Below are positions 47,453-56,068 of a stretch of DNA of 64,000 bases, piece after piece. Within the stretch, counting starts at the first letter, position 1; each line of letters begins with the position of its first letter. Both the position numbers and the translations under genes were made by a program. Location of the stretch: the NCBI GenBank assembly GCA_014361295.1, contig JACIVX010000001.1, positions 1,458,293 through 1,522,292 on the forward strand, in the 5' to 3' direction. The notes beneath the pieces were generated by a model that saw only the letters and a program-made list of their open reading frames with translations, had not been told where the DNA came from and made no database searches. This DNA is from Methanomassiliicoccales archaeon (lineage in GTDB: Archaea > Thermoplasmatota > Thermoplasmata > Methanomassiliicoccales > JACIVX01).

Positions 47453-47635
47453 TTAGTTATTCAATCTATTCTGGTCAATCCCCCCGAACATGGGGTAATC
47501 TAGATACTCCTCAACATCGTCGTCTTCTGATTCAACGACTATGCTAAAGAGCATATTAACGATCTCTCTCATTTGCCTCAGTTCATTTCTGAGCTCGTTT
47601 ATTTCACGGACCAGGTCTTCTGTGGTCTTCGTCAT
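47453..47635 (-). CDS. Small coiled-coil protein
   Basis: 60 residues. The first half (TEDLVREINELRNELRQMRE) has heptad spacing of Leu/Ile for a short coiled coil, followed by IVNMLFSIVVESEDDDVEEY and a Pro-Met-Phe-Gly tail. A GGGAG lies five bases before the ATG. Family not recognised; likely a dimerising or scaffold peptide. Being short, it rests on the ribosome site and composition only. Confidence 0.5.
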   Translation of the reverse strand: MTKTTEDLVREINELRNELRQMREIVNMLFSIVVESEDDDVEEYLDYPMFGGIDQNRLNN

Positions 47636-47759
47636 TCGTTCTCCCTGCTTTTGTTTAACATCGATGGGGGATATATCCTTTTGCCTATCCCTTCAAATTC
47701 TTTTCGTTGATCGAATTTTTCAATTCAAAATTTCCGACGATGCAAAGACATCAAAAAAA

Positions 47760-48320
47760 TCAGAATTTGACTTCCCCGTAATCATCCGCAAGCTTTCTTA
47801 CGTCAGTTCTCTCGCAGCGTTCGCAGTACAATGTTCTATTTCTTTTCTTGAGAGGGGCACGGCATTTTTTGCAGAGCGCAAGAATAACGCCAAAATGATG
47901 ACCGACCGTTGAAAGCTGAAGGGATGGTTTCACCTGAATGACCTTTGCCCTGACTATATCGCTTGGCCTCAATTCCTTTCCGACGTCCTGCGTATATCCT
48001 GACGAAACCTTCGAGATATGAATTGTCGCGCTTGTGTCACCACTGATGTCACGCTCTTTTCCCTCAACGGCGATCACTTCACAGATCGCCATGCTGTTCC
48101 TTACATCCGTCACTTCGGCGTAAACAACATCGCCAACTTTGAGTGTGACTGGCGGATTCCTCGCCGAAACCTTGGCGATTTTTTCTTCATAATCAAGCTC
48201 GAGATCACCGCAGTATGCGGAATAGATCTTACCATCTATCTCATAAGTCCCCTCGCCAGGGATAAATTCCTCAACGACTGCCACTTCATCTCCTGGCAGA
48301 ACACATCTTCGTCTCTTCAT
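47760..48320 (-). CDS. csl4: Exosome RNA-binding subunit Csl4
   Basis: Cap subunit of the archaeal RNA exosome, 186 residues. N-terminal domain RCVLPGDEVAVVEEFIPGEG and TYEIDGKIYSAYCGDLELD, central S1 domain (VGDVVYAEVTDVRNSMAICE, GKELRPSDIVRAKVIQVKPS), and a C-terminal zinc ribbon with CKKCRAPL and LYCERCERTD. Domain order matches Csl4. It overlaps the upstream methyltransferase by ATGA, so the two form an operon. Confidence 0.93.
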   Translation of the reverse strand: MKRRRCVLPGDEVAVVEEFIPGEGTYEIDGKIYSAYCGDLELDYEEKIAKVSARNPPVTLKVGDVVYAEVTDVRNSMAICEVIAVEGKERDISGDTSATIHISKVSSGYTQDVGKELRPSDIVRAKVIQVKPSLQLSTVGHHFGVILALCKKCRAPLKKRNRTLYCERCERTDVRKLADDYGEVKF

Positions 48321-48928
48321 TTCCCTTCACCCGATCTTCGAATACAAAGGAGCAAAATATCGAAGTCCTTTTTCATCTTTTTGTGAAATTCAAACATATG
48401 CGGAATTACGAATTTATATCTTTTTTGAAGGGTAATCTCCCATCCACTGCTCTTTACAAAGTTCATCACAAAATCGATAGTCTCAGCATGATGCATCGTG
48501 TAGACAACACTGGCGATTGACATCGCTGTTTCGAGAAACGGTCGATCCGCTCCGCGTCTCTGAGAACCAAATGGCGGATTCTGAATGACAACGTCCGCCC
48601 TTGCGGAGAATTGAGGTATTTTCGCGAGGACAAATTCCACATTTGTCCCTAGGGTAGCAGCATTGACCATCGCCTCTTTTATCGCGAGAGGATCCGCATC
48701 AACGCCGATAGACATTGCAGAGCCCAGAAGCGACGCGCCAATAGCAAAGATCCCATTTCCGCATCCCAAATCCACCACGATTTTATCCTTGATGTCGTTA
48801 TTTGCATAAGCCGTGAAGAGAACATCAGCGGCTATCGTGGCCGGAGTCGAATACTGTTCTAGAAAAGGCTTCGGCTGAGTGAGGGGGCGTATTTGCTGCA
48901 ACACCATCTCCAGCGTTCTTTTTTTCAT
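48317..48928 (-). CDS. METTL5-like N6-adenine RNA methyltransferase
   Basis: About 203 residues, Rossmann-fold SAM methyltransferase. EQYSTPATIAADVLFTAYAN, motif I VVDLGCGNGIFAIGA, GVDADPLAIKEAM and the catalytic VVIQNPPFGSQRRGADRPFL (NPPF, typical of N6-adenine or exocyclic-amine modification) are present. The best match from memory is METTL5, which modifies small-subunit or large-subunit rRNA; the substrate is inferred. ATG at 48928 is chosen over a TTG at 48961. Upstream of csl4 in one unit. Confidence 0.8.
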   Translation of the reverse strand: MKKRTLEMVLQQIRPLTQPKPFLEQYSTPATIAADVLFTAYANNDIKDKIVVDLGCGNGIFAIGASLLGSAMSIGVDADPLAIKEAMVNAATLGTNVEFVLAKIPQFSARADVVIQNPPFGSQRRGADRPFLETAMSIASVVYTMHHAETIDFVMNFVKSSGWEITLQKRYKFVIPHMFEFHKKMKKDFDILLLCIRRSGEGK

Positions 48929-48998
48929 TTTGAATTCAAACAACGGAGTCAACAATATCAAAGTTTGCCATCAATCGTCATTGAACGATTCGAAAAAA

Positions 48999-49610
48999 TC
49001 ACCTTTTAAGTCCGATATTCAGAAAGTCCGCGCTCGTTAAGATTCCAATAACGACACCTTTCCTCGAGACGAGGATCGCCTCCTGCCTTTGCAGATGAAG
49101 AGATGCCAGCTCTATCGGCGTATCCTCGCTGAGGATTGGAAAAGGCGCTTCCATGATTTCAGAGACAGGTGTCTTCATCACCTCTTCATAACTCTTTTCT
49201 TTATTCCTCGTTTGTTCAATCGTATAATTTCTGATGATGTCGTCTGTGATGCTTCCAACGACGCGATCTCCAACGACAACCGGAAGTTGCGTGAATCTGC
49301 CCTTCACCATTCTCTCGATGGCTTCAGCAATCGTGTCATCAGGCGATATTGAAACGACGCCACGAGTTGCGAGATCTCCCACGGTCAGGTGAATCCCTGT
49401 CTTTTCCGCATCGACGATTCCCTTCTTTAATACTTCTTCAAATGCCTGGAATATCTTTTTCACGTTTCCGTACGACGGATCGATGGCCCCTTTCTCGATT
49501 TTAGCGATAAGGGATTGGCTGACCCCGGCGCGCGAAGCGAGCTCTCTTTGGGAAAGTCCTAGTTTTTCTCTGATTTGCTTGATTTTTTCAAGATCTGGAA
49601 GCTGTGGCAT
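48999..49610 (-). CDS. HTH (XRE) regulator with C-terminal CBS pair
   Basis: About 203 residues. An XRE-type helix-turn-helix (IKQIREKLGLSQRELASRAG, VSQSLIAKIEKGAIDPSYG) is followed by two CBS domains (VGDLATRGVVSISPDDTIAE, TQLPVVVGDRVVGSITDDI, VSEIMEAPFPILSEDTPIEL and AILVSRKGVVIGILTSADF). This is a nucleotide-sensing transcription factor common in euryarchaea. ATG at 49610 is chosen as the first Met within reach of a minus-strand AAATATAT element at 49629-49636; earlier Met codons lie at or upstream of that TATA box. Confidence 0.85.
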   Translation of the reverse strand: MPQLPDLEKIKQIREKLGLSQRELASRAGVSQSLIAKIEKGAIDPSYGNVKKIFQAFEEVLKKGIVDAEKTGIHLTVGDLATRGVVSISPDDTIAEAIERMVKGRFTQLPVVVGDRVVGSITDDIIRNYTIEQTRNKEKSYEEVMKTPVSEIMEAPFPILSEDTPIELASLHLQRQEAILVSRKGVVIGILTSADFLNIGLKR

Positions 49611-50090
49611 GATTGCAAGGTCAATTGGATATATTTTCGGACTCATATCGATCATCTGTTGCAATCTCATCTACAGGTTTTCATGATTTTCTGTCTTTTT
49701 CAATTTCCCTCTGAGGCATTTTCAGTTTGATCGGAGTATAGCTTTTCATCTCATTATAAAAATTCGCATCTCAATTGAAAATGGAAATTTTGATCGTGAA
49801 CAATTATAGCGAATTCCGACTCTAACTATTCGATGAGGTTCGAAATTCGTATAAATCAATTCTTGTACGATTCGGATGAATAACAATCAATAACTAATTG
49901 GTCTCACGTCAGTTTAGTGAGATCCAAATGATGTTCCCATTGAGTGTTGATACATTCCACGAATTGACGAATTCCCTCTCAATGTTTACACTCTGTTTTC
50001 TCTACGATAATGTTCCCAGCTCCTCACAGACGATTGAACACATCGCAGCTCGTAAATAGTTGGTGAGAATTATTAGCAAGGTGATTTGAT
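49611..50090. other. 480-bp AT-rich intergenic region with an inverted repeat
   Basis: Divergent spacing between the XRE-CBS regulator and glutamate synthase. It contains the regulator's TATA element near 49632 and a 6-bp inverted repeat, TCTCAC/GTGAGA with a 9-base loop, at 49902-49922. No supported protein gene, tRNA or known RNA was found. Confidence 0.4.
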
Positions 50091-51341
50091 TTGGATGAAG
50101 AGAAGCTATTTCTGAAATCATCTCTTCCTCTTTCAAGAGGCGTTTCGAGTCATAATAAGAACAGGGAAATGCCGATCGAGCCAGCATCAATACGCAAGGG
50201 AACGGGCTATCAATTGGGAGGTTGTGGTATAGCCGGTTGCCTATCACTCGATGGAGATCTCATATCAGGAGAGAAGATTGCTACCATGCTGACAACGATG
50301 AGTGAGCGTGAGAACGGTCTCGGCGCGGGCTATGCCTGTTATGGGTTGTTCCCAGAGCGTCGTGATGAATTTTGCCTTCAATTTTTCTTTGACGATGAGG
50401 ACGTCAAGAATTCTGTTGAGGAGTTTCTCAAGGATCACGGAAACGTTACAAAGGATGAAAAGGTCTTTACAAAGAAATCGACGACACTGAAACCGCCTTT
50501 TCCTCTCGTGTGGAGGTTTTTCTTTAGACCTATTGAACGGAGAGAATGGAGAGGGAATCAGAGGCTTTCAGAAGAAGACTATGTCGTTCGACTTGTCATG
50601 CATGTTAACCAACATGTAGAAGGGGCCTTTTGCATTTCAAGCGGAAAGGACATGGCCGTCTTTAAGGGGAATGGATATTCCTTTGAAATCGCTGATTTCT
50701 ACGATATCCAGAGATACAGGGGGAAGATGTGGATCTCACACTCAAGATTTCCAACAAATTCTCCTGGCTGGTGGGGTGGTGCTCATCCAATAAGTATCCT
50801 CGATTGGGCCGTCTGCCACAATGGCGAAATCACCTCTTATGGCGTCAACAGGAAGTTCGTAGAAATGGAAGGTTACAGTTGCACATTGTTGACTGATACG
50901 GAGGTGGTTGCGTATCTTTGGGATATTCTTGTGAGAAAACATGGTCTGCCAATCAATCTTGCCGCATTCGCGATGGCGCCCTGGTACTATCACGAGATTG
51001 AACAACTCGATCCGCAAAACCGAAAACTAGCAACACTGATAAGGATCACTTACAAGGAAGCATTTCTTAACGGCCCATTCAGCATCCTGGTAGGAAGGAG
51101 AGAGCCAGAGATCACCATGATCGCCCTTGCGGATAGAAAGAAGCTCAGGCCCTTGATTGTCGGCCGATCATCGGATGAGGGGATGTTTTTCGCAGCAAGC
51201 GAGGAATGTGCAATCAGGGCTATCGAGCCAAATGCGGAGACGTGGACGCCAAATGCTGGAAGTCCAGCTATTGCTCAGGTCCGCAATGGAATCATCAGAG
51301 ATGGACTGGAATCACCTTTCTGGGGGGAGTGGAATGAGTGA
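50091..51341 (+). CDS. Glutamate synthase, glutamine amidotransferase subunit
   Basis: 416 residues, class II (Ntn) glutaminase that releases ammonia for glutamate synthesis. The catalytic Cys is in GGCGIAGCLSLDG near residue 45; MWISHSRFPTNSPGWWGGAH and WAVCHNGEITSYGVNR are the glutamine-binding blocks. TTG at 50091 has AAGGTGA six bases upstream; this places an N-terminal extension of about 43 residues before the Cys that must be cleaved to free the nucleophile. ATG at 50169 is a shorter alternative. First of three adjacent glutamate synthase genes; overlaps the next by eight bases. Confidence 0.85.
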   Translation: MDEEKLFLKSSLPLSRGVSSHNKNREMPIEPASIRKGTGYQLGGCGIAGCLSLDGDLISGEKIATMLTTMSERENGLGAGYACYGLFPERRDEFCLQFFFDDEDVKNSVEEFLKDHGNVTKDEKVFTKKSTTLKPPFPLVWRFFFRPIERREWRGNQRLSEEDYVVRLVMHVNQHVEGAFCISSGKDMAVFKGNGYSFEIADFYDIQRYRGKMWISHSRFPTNSPGWWGGAHPISILDWAVCHNGEITSYGVNRKFVEMEGYSCTLLTDTEVVAYLWDILVRKHGLPINLAAFAMAPWYYHEIEQLDPQNRKLATLIRITYKEAFLNGPFSILVGRREPEITMIALADRKKLRPLIVGRSSDEGMFFAASEECAIRAIEPNAETWTPNAGSPAIAQVRNGIIRDGLESPFWGEWNE

Positions 51342-52875
51342 TTTGATCAATTTTTCGCAGGAAAGAATCGTTCAAGAATTGCCGGACAGATACAGGCCTG
51401 TCATCGATTACGAACTCTGCAAGGGCTGCAAAAGATGCGTTCGGGAGTGCAGTTACCAAGCCCTGGAGTTTCGTGACGGCAAAGTGCGACCAGTTCGAGG
51501 GTGTGTCGCATGCGGTCGCTGCACTGCGACCTGTCCAGCTGGCGCTATAGAAATTCGTCTTCTTCCATATCATTTCCCGCCCCATTCGAACTTTACAGAG
51601 AGAATAAGGCGAAGTATCATCTCCCAAGCAAATACTGGAGGAGTTCTGTTGTCATCATGCGGCACGGATCTCGAATACCCAACGATCTTTGATGAACTGT
51701 TGCTTGATGCGGCACAGGTGACAAACCCATCGATCGATCCGCTGAGAGAACCGATCGAAACCGTGACATTTCTCGGCAGGAGGGGAGGGAGGCTAACAAA
51801 TTCAGAAAAGAAAGGTTTACTGAAGAACGAGGATATTGGCCCCGTCATCATGATGGACATGCCAATCATGATTGGCCACATCAGCCTAGGTGCGGTTAGT
51901 TATCCAGCGCAAAAGGCCCTTTTCAAAGCGGCATGCGACCTCAATATCATTGCTGGTTCTGGCGAGGGCGGCCTTCATTCAGATTTCTATGCTTATGCGG
52001 ATCACATCAATAGCGAAGTGGCAAGCGGGAGATTCGGCGTCACGCCTGATTATTTGAAAAAGGTTGCCGCCGTTGAAATCAAAATAGGGCAAGGTGCAAA
52101 ACCGGGGCATGGCGGTCATCTCCCTGGTGAGAAGGTCACTGATCTTATCTCGCGGACGAGAATGATACCGACGGGTACGGATGCACTTTCGCCATATCCA
52201 CATCACGACATCTATAGCATCGAAGATCTGCAGCAGCTGATCTGCGCTTTGAAGGAGGCCACGGACTACAGAATTCCCGTTGGCGTCAAGATTGCAGCAG
52301 TGCATAATGTTGCTGCAATCGCGTCAGGCATTGTGAGAGCAGGAGCCGATTTCATCACGATCGATGGATTTCGAGGAGGGACTGGTTCGGCCCCGCGTGT
52401 CATAAGAGATCATGCTGGTCTTCCGATCGAAGTAGCTGTTGCTGTCGTCGACAAGCGTCTCACAGAGGAGGGGTTAAGGAATAAGATCACACTCTGCGCT
52501 GGTGGGAGCATAAGGTCCTCTGCCGATATGATCAAGATTCTGGCACTGGGAGCAGACGTGGCTATGGTATGCACCGCTGCGCTGGTCGCAATGGGGTGCA
52601 GGGTTTGCCAGCAATGTCATCGAGGCTTGTGTGCTTGGGGAATCGCAACGCAAAAACCAGAGCTCACTGCGAGGCTCGATCCAGAAATCGCATCTGCGAG
52701 AATTTCGAGGCTTTTCACCGCATGGAATGAGGAACTTAAGGAGGTGCTGGGAGCGATGGGTATTGATGCTGTTGAAAGCTTGGTTGGTAATAGGGACAGA
52801 TTGAGGTACATCGGGCCAAATCCAAAGATTGCCGAAATCATGGGAGTCAAACACGTCGGCGAAGGGTGGGGTTGA
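51334..52875 (+). CDS. Glutamate synthase, FMN/iron-sulfur subunit
   Basis: 513 residues, archaeal-type central domain. The N-terminus has two 4Fe-4S motifs (CKGCKRCVRECSYQALEF, CVACGRCTATCPAGAIEI), absent from bacterial GltB, then the FMN barrel with IAGSGEGGLHSDFYAYADHI, KIGQGAKPGHGGHLPGEKVT, SPYPHHDIYSIEDLQQLI, FITIDGFRGGTGSAPRV and the 3Fe-4S-type CRVCQQCHRGLCAWGIATQ. It makes glutamate from 2-oxoglutarate and ammonia; with no GltD nearby, ferredoxin is the likely reductant. ATG at 51334 has GGGGGAGTGG upstream. Confidence 0.9.
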   Translation: MSDLINFSQERIVQELPDRYRPVIDYELCKGCKRCVRECSYQALEFRDGKVRPVRGCVACGRCTATCPAGAIEIRLLPYHFPPHSNFTERIRRSIISQANTGGVLLSSCGTDLEYPTIFDELLLDAAQVTNPSIDPLREPIETVTFLGRRGGRLTNSEKKGLLKNEDIGPVIMMDMPIMIGHISLGAVSYPAQKALFKAACDLNIIAGSGEGGLHSDFYAYADHINSEVASGRFGVTPDYLKKVAAVEIKIGQGAKPGHGGHLPGEKVTDLISRTRMIPTGTDALSPYPHHDIYSIEDLQQLICALKEATDYRIPVGVKIAAVHNVAAIASGIVRAGADFITIDGFRGGTGSAPRVIRDHAGLPIEVAVAVVDKRLTEEGLRNKITLCAGGSIRSSADMIKILALGADVAMVCTAALVAMGCRVCQQCHRGLCAWGIATQKPELTARLDPEIASARISRLFTAWNEELKEVLGAMGIDAVESLVGNRDRLRYIGPNPKIAEIMGVKHVGEGWG

Positions 52876-52876
52876 A

Positions 52877-53725
52877 ATGAATTCAGACGGAAAATTCAGC
52901 ATCAATGGATTTGTTGACCATCATATCGATTTCAGTTTCGAAACTCATGGTGTCGTCAAGACAGCTACGATTCGGGCGGACAAGCGCGATCGCCTTGGTC
53001 ATCCGCTTGATTACAAGATTCTCAATCTCGCGATAAAGAAATGCATTAACGCTGGCTATAAGCATATCGTGATTGAAGGCGCTCTCGGGCAGAGATATAT
53101 CGGCGCTGCTCTATCAGATCCCGATGTCAAGATCGAGGTACACGGGACCCCTGGCAATAATCTCGGGGCGTTTCTCGACGGGGCAACAATTGAAGTTTTT
53201 GGCAATGCCCAGGATTTGACGGGAAATACGATGAACTCGGGTAAAATCATCGTGCACGGTAATGCAGGTGATGTGACTGGACTTGCTGCAAGGAGCGGTA
53301 TTATCCTGATCAAGGGGAATTCTGGTTATCGAACGGGAATTCACATGAAGGAGTTTGCTGGTATGAAACCTGCAATTGTTGTCGGGGGAAGCGTTAAAGA
53401 TTATCTTGGAGAATACATGGCTGGCGGTACGATTTTGGTTTTTGGTATTGGTATGGATGAGCGAGTAGTCTCTGGAACTAATATAGGTGCGGGGATGCAT
53501 GGTGGAACTATTTTCATTAGAGGTAGGGTGAATCCTCATCAATTGGGATCAGGAGCGACTTTTAAAGGAATAACAGAAAATGATATGATGCAATTGGAAA
53601 CGCTTGCAACGGAATATGAGGCTGCGTTCGGCGCGGAAGTGCCAAGGGATTGGGAAAGTTACACAAAGATTGTACCACATACGCATCGACCGTTCCACGG
53701 TCATTACGACCCGACGCTCATCTGA
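52877..53725 (+). CDS. Glutamate synthase, GXGXG (structural beta-helix) subunit
   Basis: 282 residues of the GXGXG right-handed beta-helix that is the C-terminal domain of bacterial GltB: VIEGALGQRYIGAALSDPDV, VHGTPGNNLGAFLDGATIEV, VFGNAQDLTGNTMNSGKIIV, HGNAGDVTGLAARSGIILIK and GTNIGAGMHGGTIFIRG. ATG at 52877 begins one base after the FMN subunit's stop. It completes a three-gene glutamate synthase (glutaminase, FMN, GXGXG). Confidence 0.9.
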   Translation: MNSDGKFSINGFVDHHIDFSFETHGVVKTATIRADKRDRLGHPLDYKILNLAIKKCINAGYKHIVIEGALGQRYIGAALSDPDVKIEVHGTPGNNLGAFLDGATIEVFGNAQDLTGNTMNSGKIIVHGNAGDVTGLAARSGIILIKGNSGYRTGIHMKEFAGMKPAIVVGGSVKDYLGEYMAGGTILVFGIGMDERVVSGTNIGAGMHGGTIFIRGRVNPHQLGSGATFKGITENDMMQLETLATEYEAAFGAEVPRDWESYTKIVPHTHRPFHGHYDPTLI

Positions 53726-53737
53726 AAAATCTTCAGT

Positions 53738-54181
53738 TTAGAGACCGGGAAATCTCATCACAGATTCGAGGACGATCTGAACTTTCAGATCGACCAGGCC
53801 AATCGGTACAATTTTCTTTGTTATGATATCTTCGAGGGTCCTATTATCCGGTGCGTGGAGTCTGATCATGATGCTTCTTTCGCCGGAAACATTGAGGACC
53901 TCCATCACACCTGGAATTTCCCTCAATTTCTTCAAATCGTCAGCAACAACATTCTTTGCGAGATTTGCGAAAATGATTGCATCGGCTTTCATGCCTGTTT
54001 GCTCAGTGTTGACGATCGCCACGTAACCCAGAATGGCGCCATCATCTTCTAATCTCCTTATCCTGTCTCGAATCGTTGACGGAGACCGGCGCAGTTTCGA
54101 CGCGATCTCATTATATGTCATTTTGCCCTCGGTGGCAAGAAGTTTAATGATCTTTCGATTCATTTCGTCGATAACCACCAC
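53738..54181 (-). CDS. Lrp/AsnC family transcriptional regulator
   Basis: 147 residues. N-terminal winged HTH (IDEMNRKIIKLLATEGKMTY, NEIASKLRRSPSTIRDRIRR, LEDDGAILGYVAIVN) and a C-terminal ligand-sensing RAM/AsnC-type domain (IPGVMEVLNVSGERSIMIRL). AGGAGGAGC lies about six bases before GTG 54181. It ends 12 bases from the convergent glutamate synthase operon, a natural candidate regulator of nitrogen or amino acid genes, though the target is inferred. A minus-strand AATATATGC near 54226-54234 is a candidate TATA box. Confidence 0.9.
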   Translation of the reverse strand: MVVIDEMNRKIIKLLATEGKMTYNEIASKLRRSPSTIRDRIRRLEDDGAILGYVAIVNTEQTGMKADAIIFANLAKNVVADDLKKLREIPGVMEVLNVSGERSIMIRLHAPDNRTLEDIITKKIVPIGLVDLKVQIVLESVMRFPGL

Positions 54182-54549
54182 GTCCGGCTCCTCCTAATGC
54201 CGTTAAGTTATTACGGATTGCTAGCATATATTCTTTTTCGAATTTTCGCGTTTATGACGGAAAAAGGGCCACATATTCGCCGTTTGAGCGTAATTCTTTC
54301 TGCTCTTTTTCAGAGTTATTTTGCAATTTCATTGTCTTAGAAGCTTATCTGTCCAATCAATCCCTTTTTGATCGTCCTATTTTGGTTATCTGACGAATTT
54401 CCTCTGATCGGAGGTTAGCGAACTGTTGCCCTACCATCAAGGTCTTCACGACTTAGCAATATGACATGCACAATCATGTCAGTTAACCGTACCCGCATTG
54501 CAGCTATTCACGAAGGTGCTTCCTTGATGATCTCCGATTAAGCAAAACC
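54182..54549. other. 368-bp region between the Lrp gene and acr3
   Basis: Non-coding as far as can be seen. It contains the Lrp promoter and, past the acr3 stop, a perfect 7-bp inverted repeat TGACATG/CATGTCA with a 6-base loop at 54462-54481, which could be an acr3 3' hairpin or an operator. No RNA gene or decayed gene recognised. Confidence 0.35.
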
Positions 54550-55638
54550 TCAGGCAGGCACAGCGCTTTTTACCTTTCCATTCGAATCGTAGTATTTTCT
54601 TCTGAACCAAAATGCAACATTGACCAGACTGATCAGAACAGGGACTTCGACGAGAGGACCGATGACAGCGGCAAATGCAACTCCAGATCCAATGCCAAAT
54701 ATCGCAATTGCGACAGCGATAGCAAGTTCGAAGTTGTTGCTCGCAGCCGTGAAACTCTGAGCGGTGGCATGCGGATAGTCGAATTTCAAGCGGATTGAGA
54801 GGCGGAAGGAAAGCAGGAACATAATGGTGAAATAAAGCAGCAGTGGAATCGCGATTCTCACCACATCAATCGGCAGTTGCAATATATATTCTCCCTTCAA
54901 CGAGAACATGACGACGATCGTGAACAACAATGCAAGCAATGAAACCTTACTGAGTCTCGGGATGAATCTATTGTCATACCAATCAGCTCCTTTTCGTGGC
55001 AGGAGCGCGTATCTCGTGATAATACCAGCAACGAATGGAATTCCCAGATAAACCAGGACGGATTGGGCAACCTCCCATATTGATATGCTGACGGCGACAC
55101 CAGATCCAGGTGCAATAAACTCAGAAAGCACGAAAATCATGAAGTAGGCGTAGAATGAGTATGTAAGAATCTGGAAGATTGAGTTTAGCGCGACCAATAT
55201 AGCGGCATATTCGGAATCGCCCTCTGCCAATTGATTCCATACGAGAACCATCGCGATGCATCTTGCGAGACCCGTCAGAATGAGGCCAATCCTGTACTCG
55301 GGCAGATCGGGCAAAAAGATCCATGCGAGCGTGAACATCAAAAACGGTCCGACGATGTAGTTTAATGTGAGGGATGTGCCGAACATCATCTTAGATTCAG
55401 GCATTCGTGTGAGCTTCGAAAGCTCTTCATACTTGACCTTGGCCAATGGTGGGTACATCATCAGAATCAGGCCGATGGCTATGGGTATCGAGGTGGTGCC
55501 AATGCTCATCGAATTCAGTATGTCAGCTACTGCGGGAAAAACAGCTCCGAGCCCGACGCCAATGAACATCGCGAGGAAAATCCAAAGTGTCAGATATCGA
55601 TTGAGGAATGAGAGTTTTTTTGATATTTGCTCTGCCAT
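54550..55638 (-). CDS. acr3: ACR3-type arsenite efflux permease
   Basis: 362 residues, ten hydrophobic helices, bile-acid/arsenite permease fold. Features: [20 protein letters not shown] at the start, [40 protein letters not shown] with the conserved Cys needed for arsenite transport, and [19 protein letters not shown]. Exports arsenite (or antimonite) using the membrane potential. GGCGGTGAG lies before the ATG. Its promoter carries the shared operator at 55698-55719. Confidence 0.93.
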   Translation of the reverse strand: MAEQISKKLSFLNRYLTLWIFLAMFIGVGLGAVFPAVADILNSMSIGTTSIPIAIGLILMMYPPLAKVKYEELSKLTRMPESKMMFGTSLTLNYIVGPFLMFTLAWIFLPDLPEYRIGLILTGLARCIAMVLVWNQLAEGDSEYAAILVALNSIFQILTYSFYAYFMIFVLSEFIAPGSGVAVSISIWEVAQSVLVYLGIPFVAGIITRYALLPRKGADWYDNRFIPRLSKVSLLALLFTIVVMFSLKGEYILQLPIDVVRIAIPLLLYFTIMFLLSFRLSIRLKFDYPHATAQSFTAASNNFELAIAVAIAIFGIGSGVAFAAVIGPLVEVPVLISLVNVAFWFRRKYYDSNGKVKSAVPA

Positions 55639-55697
55639 GCTATGCTCACCGCCTGCTATTTCGGAATGTCTGCATCAATTGTTCATGAATGAAATGG

Positions 55698-55719
55698 TAT
55701 TTCAATAAATTTAGAAATG
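55698..55719. promoter_or_regulatory. Shared palindromic operator, acr3 copy
   Basis: The left arm TATTTCAA matches the shared consensus TATTTCAA-N6-TTGAAATA in all eight bases and the right arm TAGAAATG in six of eight. Its centre is about 23 bp from the minus-strand TATA box TTTATATA (55728-55735), so a bound repressor would cover the acr3 transcription start. Three more copies lie within 7 kb. Confidence 0.7.
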
Positions 55720-56036
55720 GATTTTGTTATATAAAAACTATAGGCTACCCCTCATATCGAGTATGAAAGCTTCAAAGATCAAGATAAATCGTATCCATTT
55801 GCAATCATCATTGCTATTCTATTGACATTCCTATGTAAAGGGTCGAAATTTTCGAAGGTTTTTCTTGGGTACATGTTTTGAGCGTGTCAATTTATTCTCA
55901 GGATTCAATCGAATTTAATCCCTTTTTATCGTTAGGTGAAGCGCTTGCTTTACTCAGTTTGTTATGGTCACATTCATCATTGTATCGGATTTTGTGATTA
56001 ATTTTGGCAAAAGATTTATTTATCGCGTTCTGATAA

Positions 56037-56058
56037 TGCTTCAAAAAATATTGAAATA
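56037..56058. promoter_or_regulatory. Shared palindromic operator, permease copy
   Basis: Left arm TGCTTCAA matches six of eight bases, right arm TTGAAATA all eight. Centre about 29 bp downstream of the plus-strand TATA-like TTTATTTA (56015-56022), covering the expected start of transcription for the permease operon whose ATG is at 56069. Confidence 0.7.
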
Positions 56059-56068
56059 GGCGACATCA

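Larger units (their letters stand above)
55639..56068. other. 430-bp divergent promoter region of acr3 and the permease operon
   Basis: Holds one operator copy at each end (55698-55719 and 56037-56058) next to its TATA box. The centre, about 55740-56010, is AT-rich and contains a short palindrome TCGAAATTTTCGA near 55853, but no gene was recognised. Confidence 0.5.

Noticed and set aside
49831-49857. A GGTTCGAAATTC sequence resembling a tRNA T-arm
   Set aside because: No matching acceptor, D-arm or anticodon stem could be found around it.
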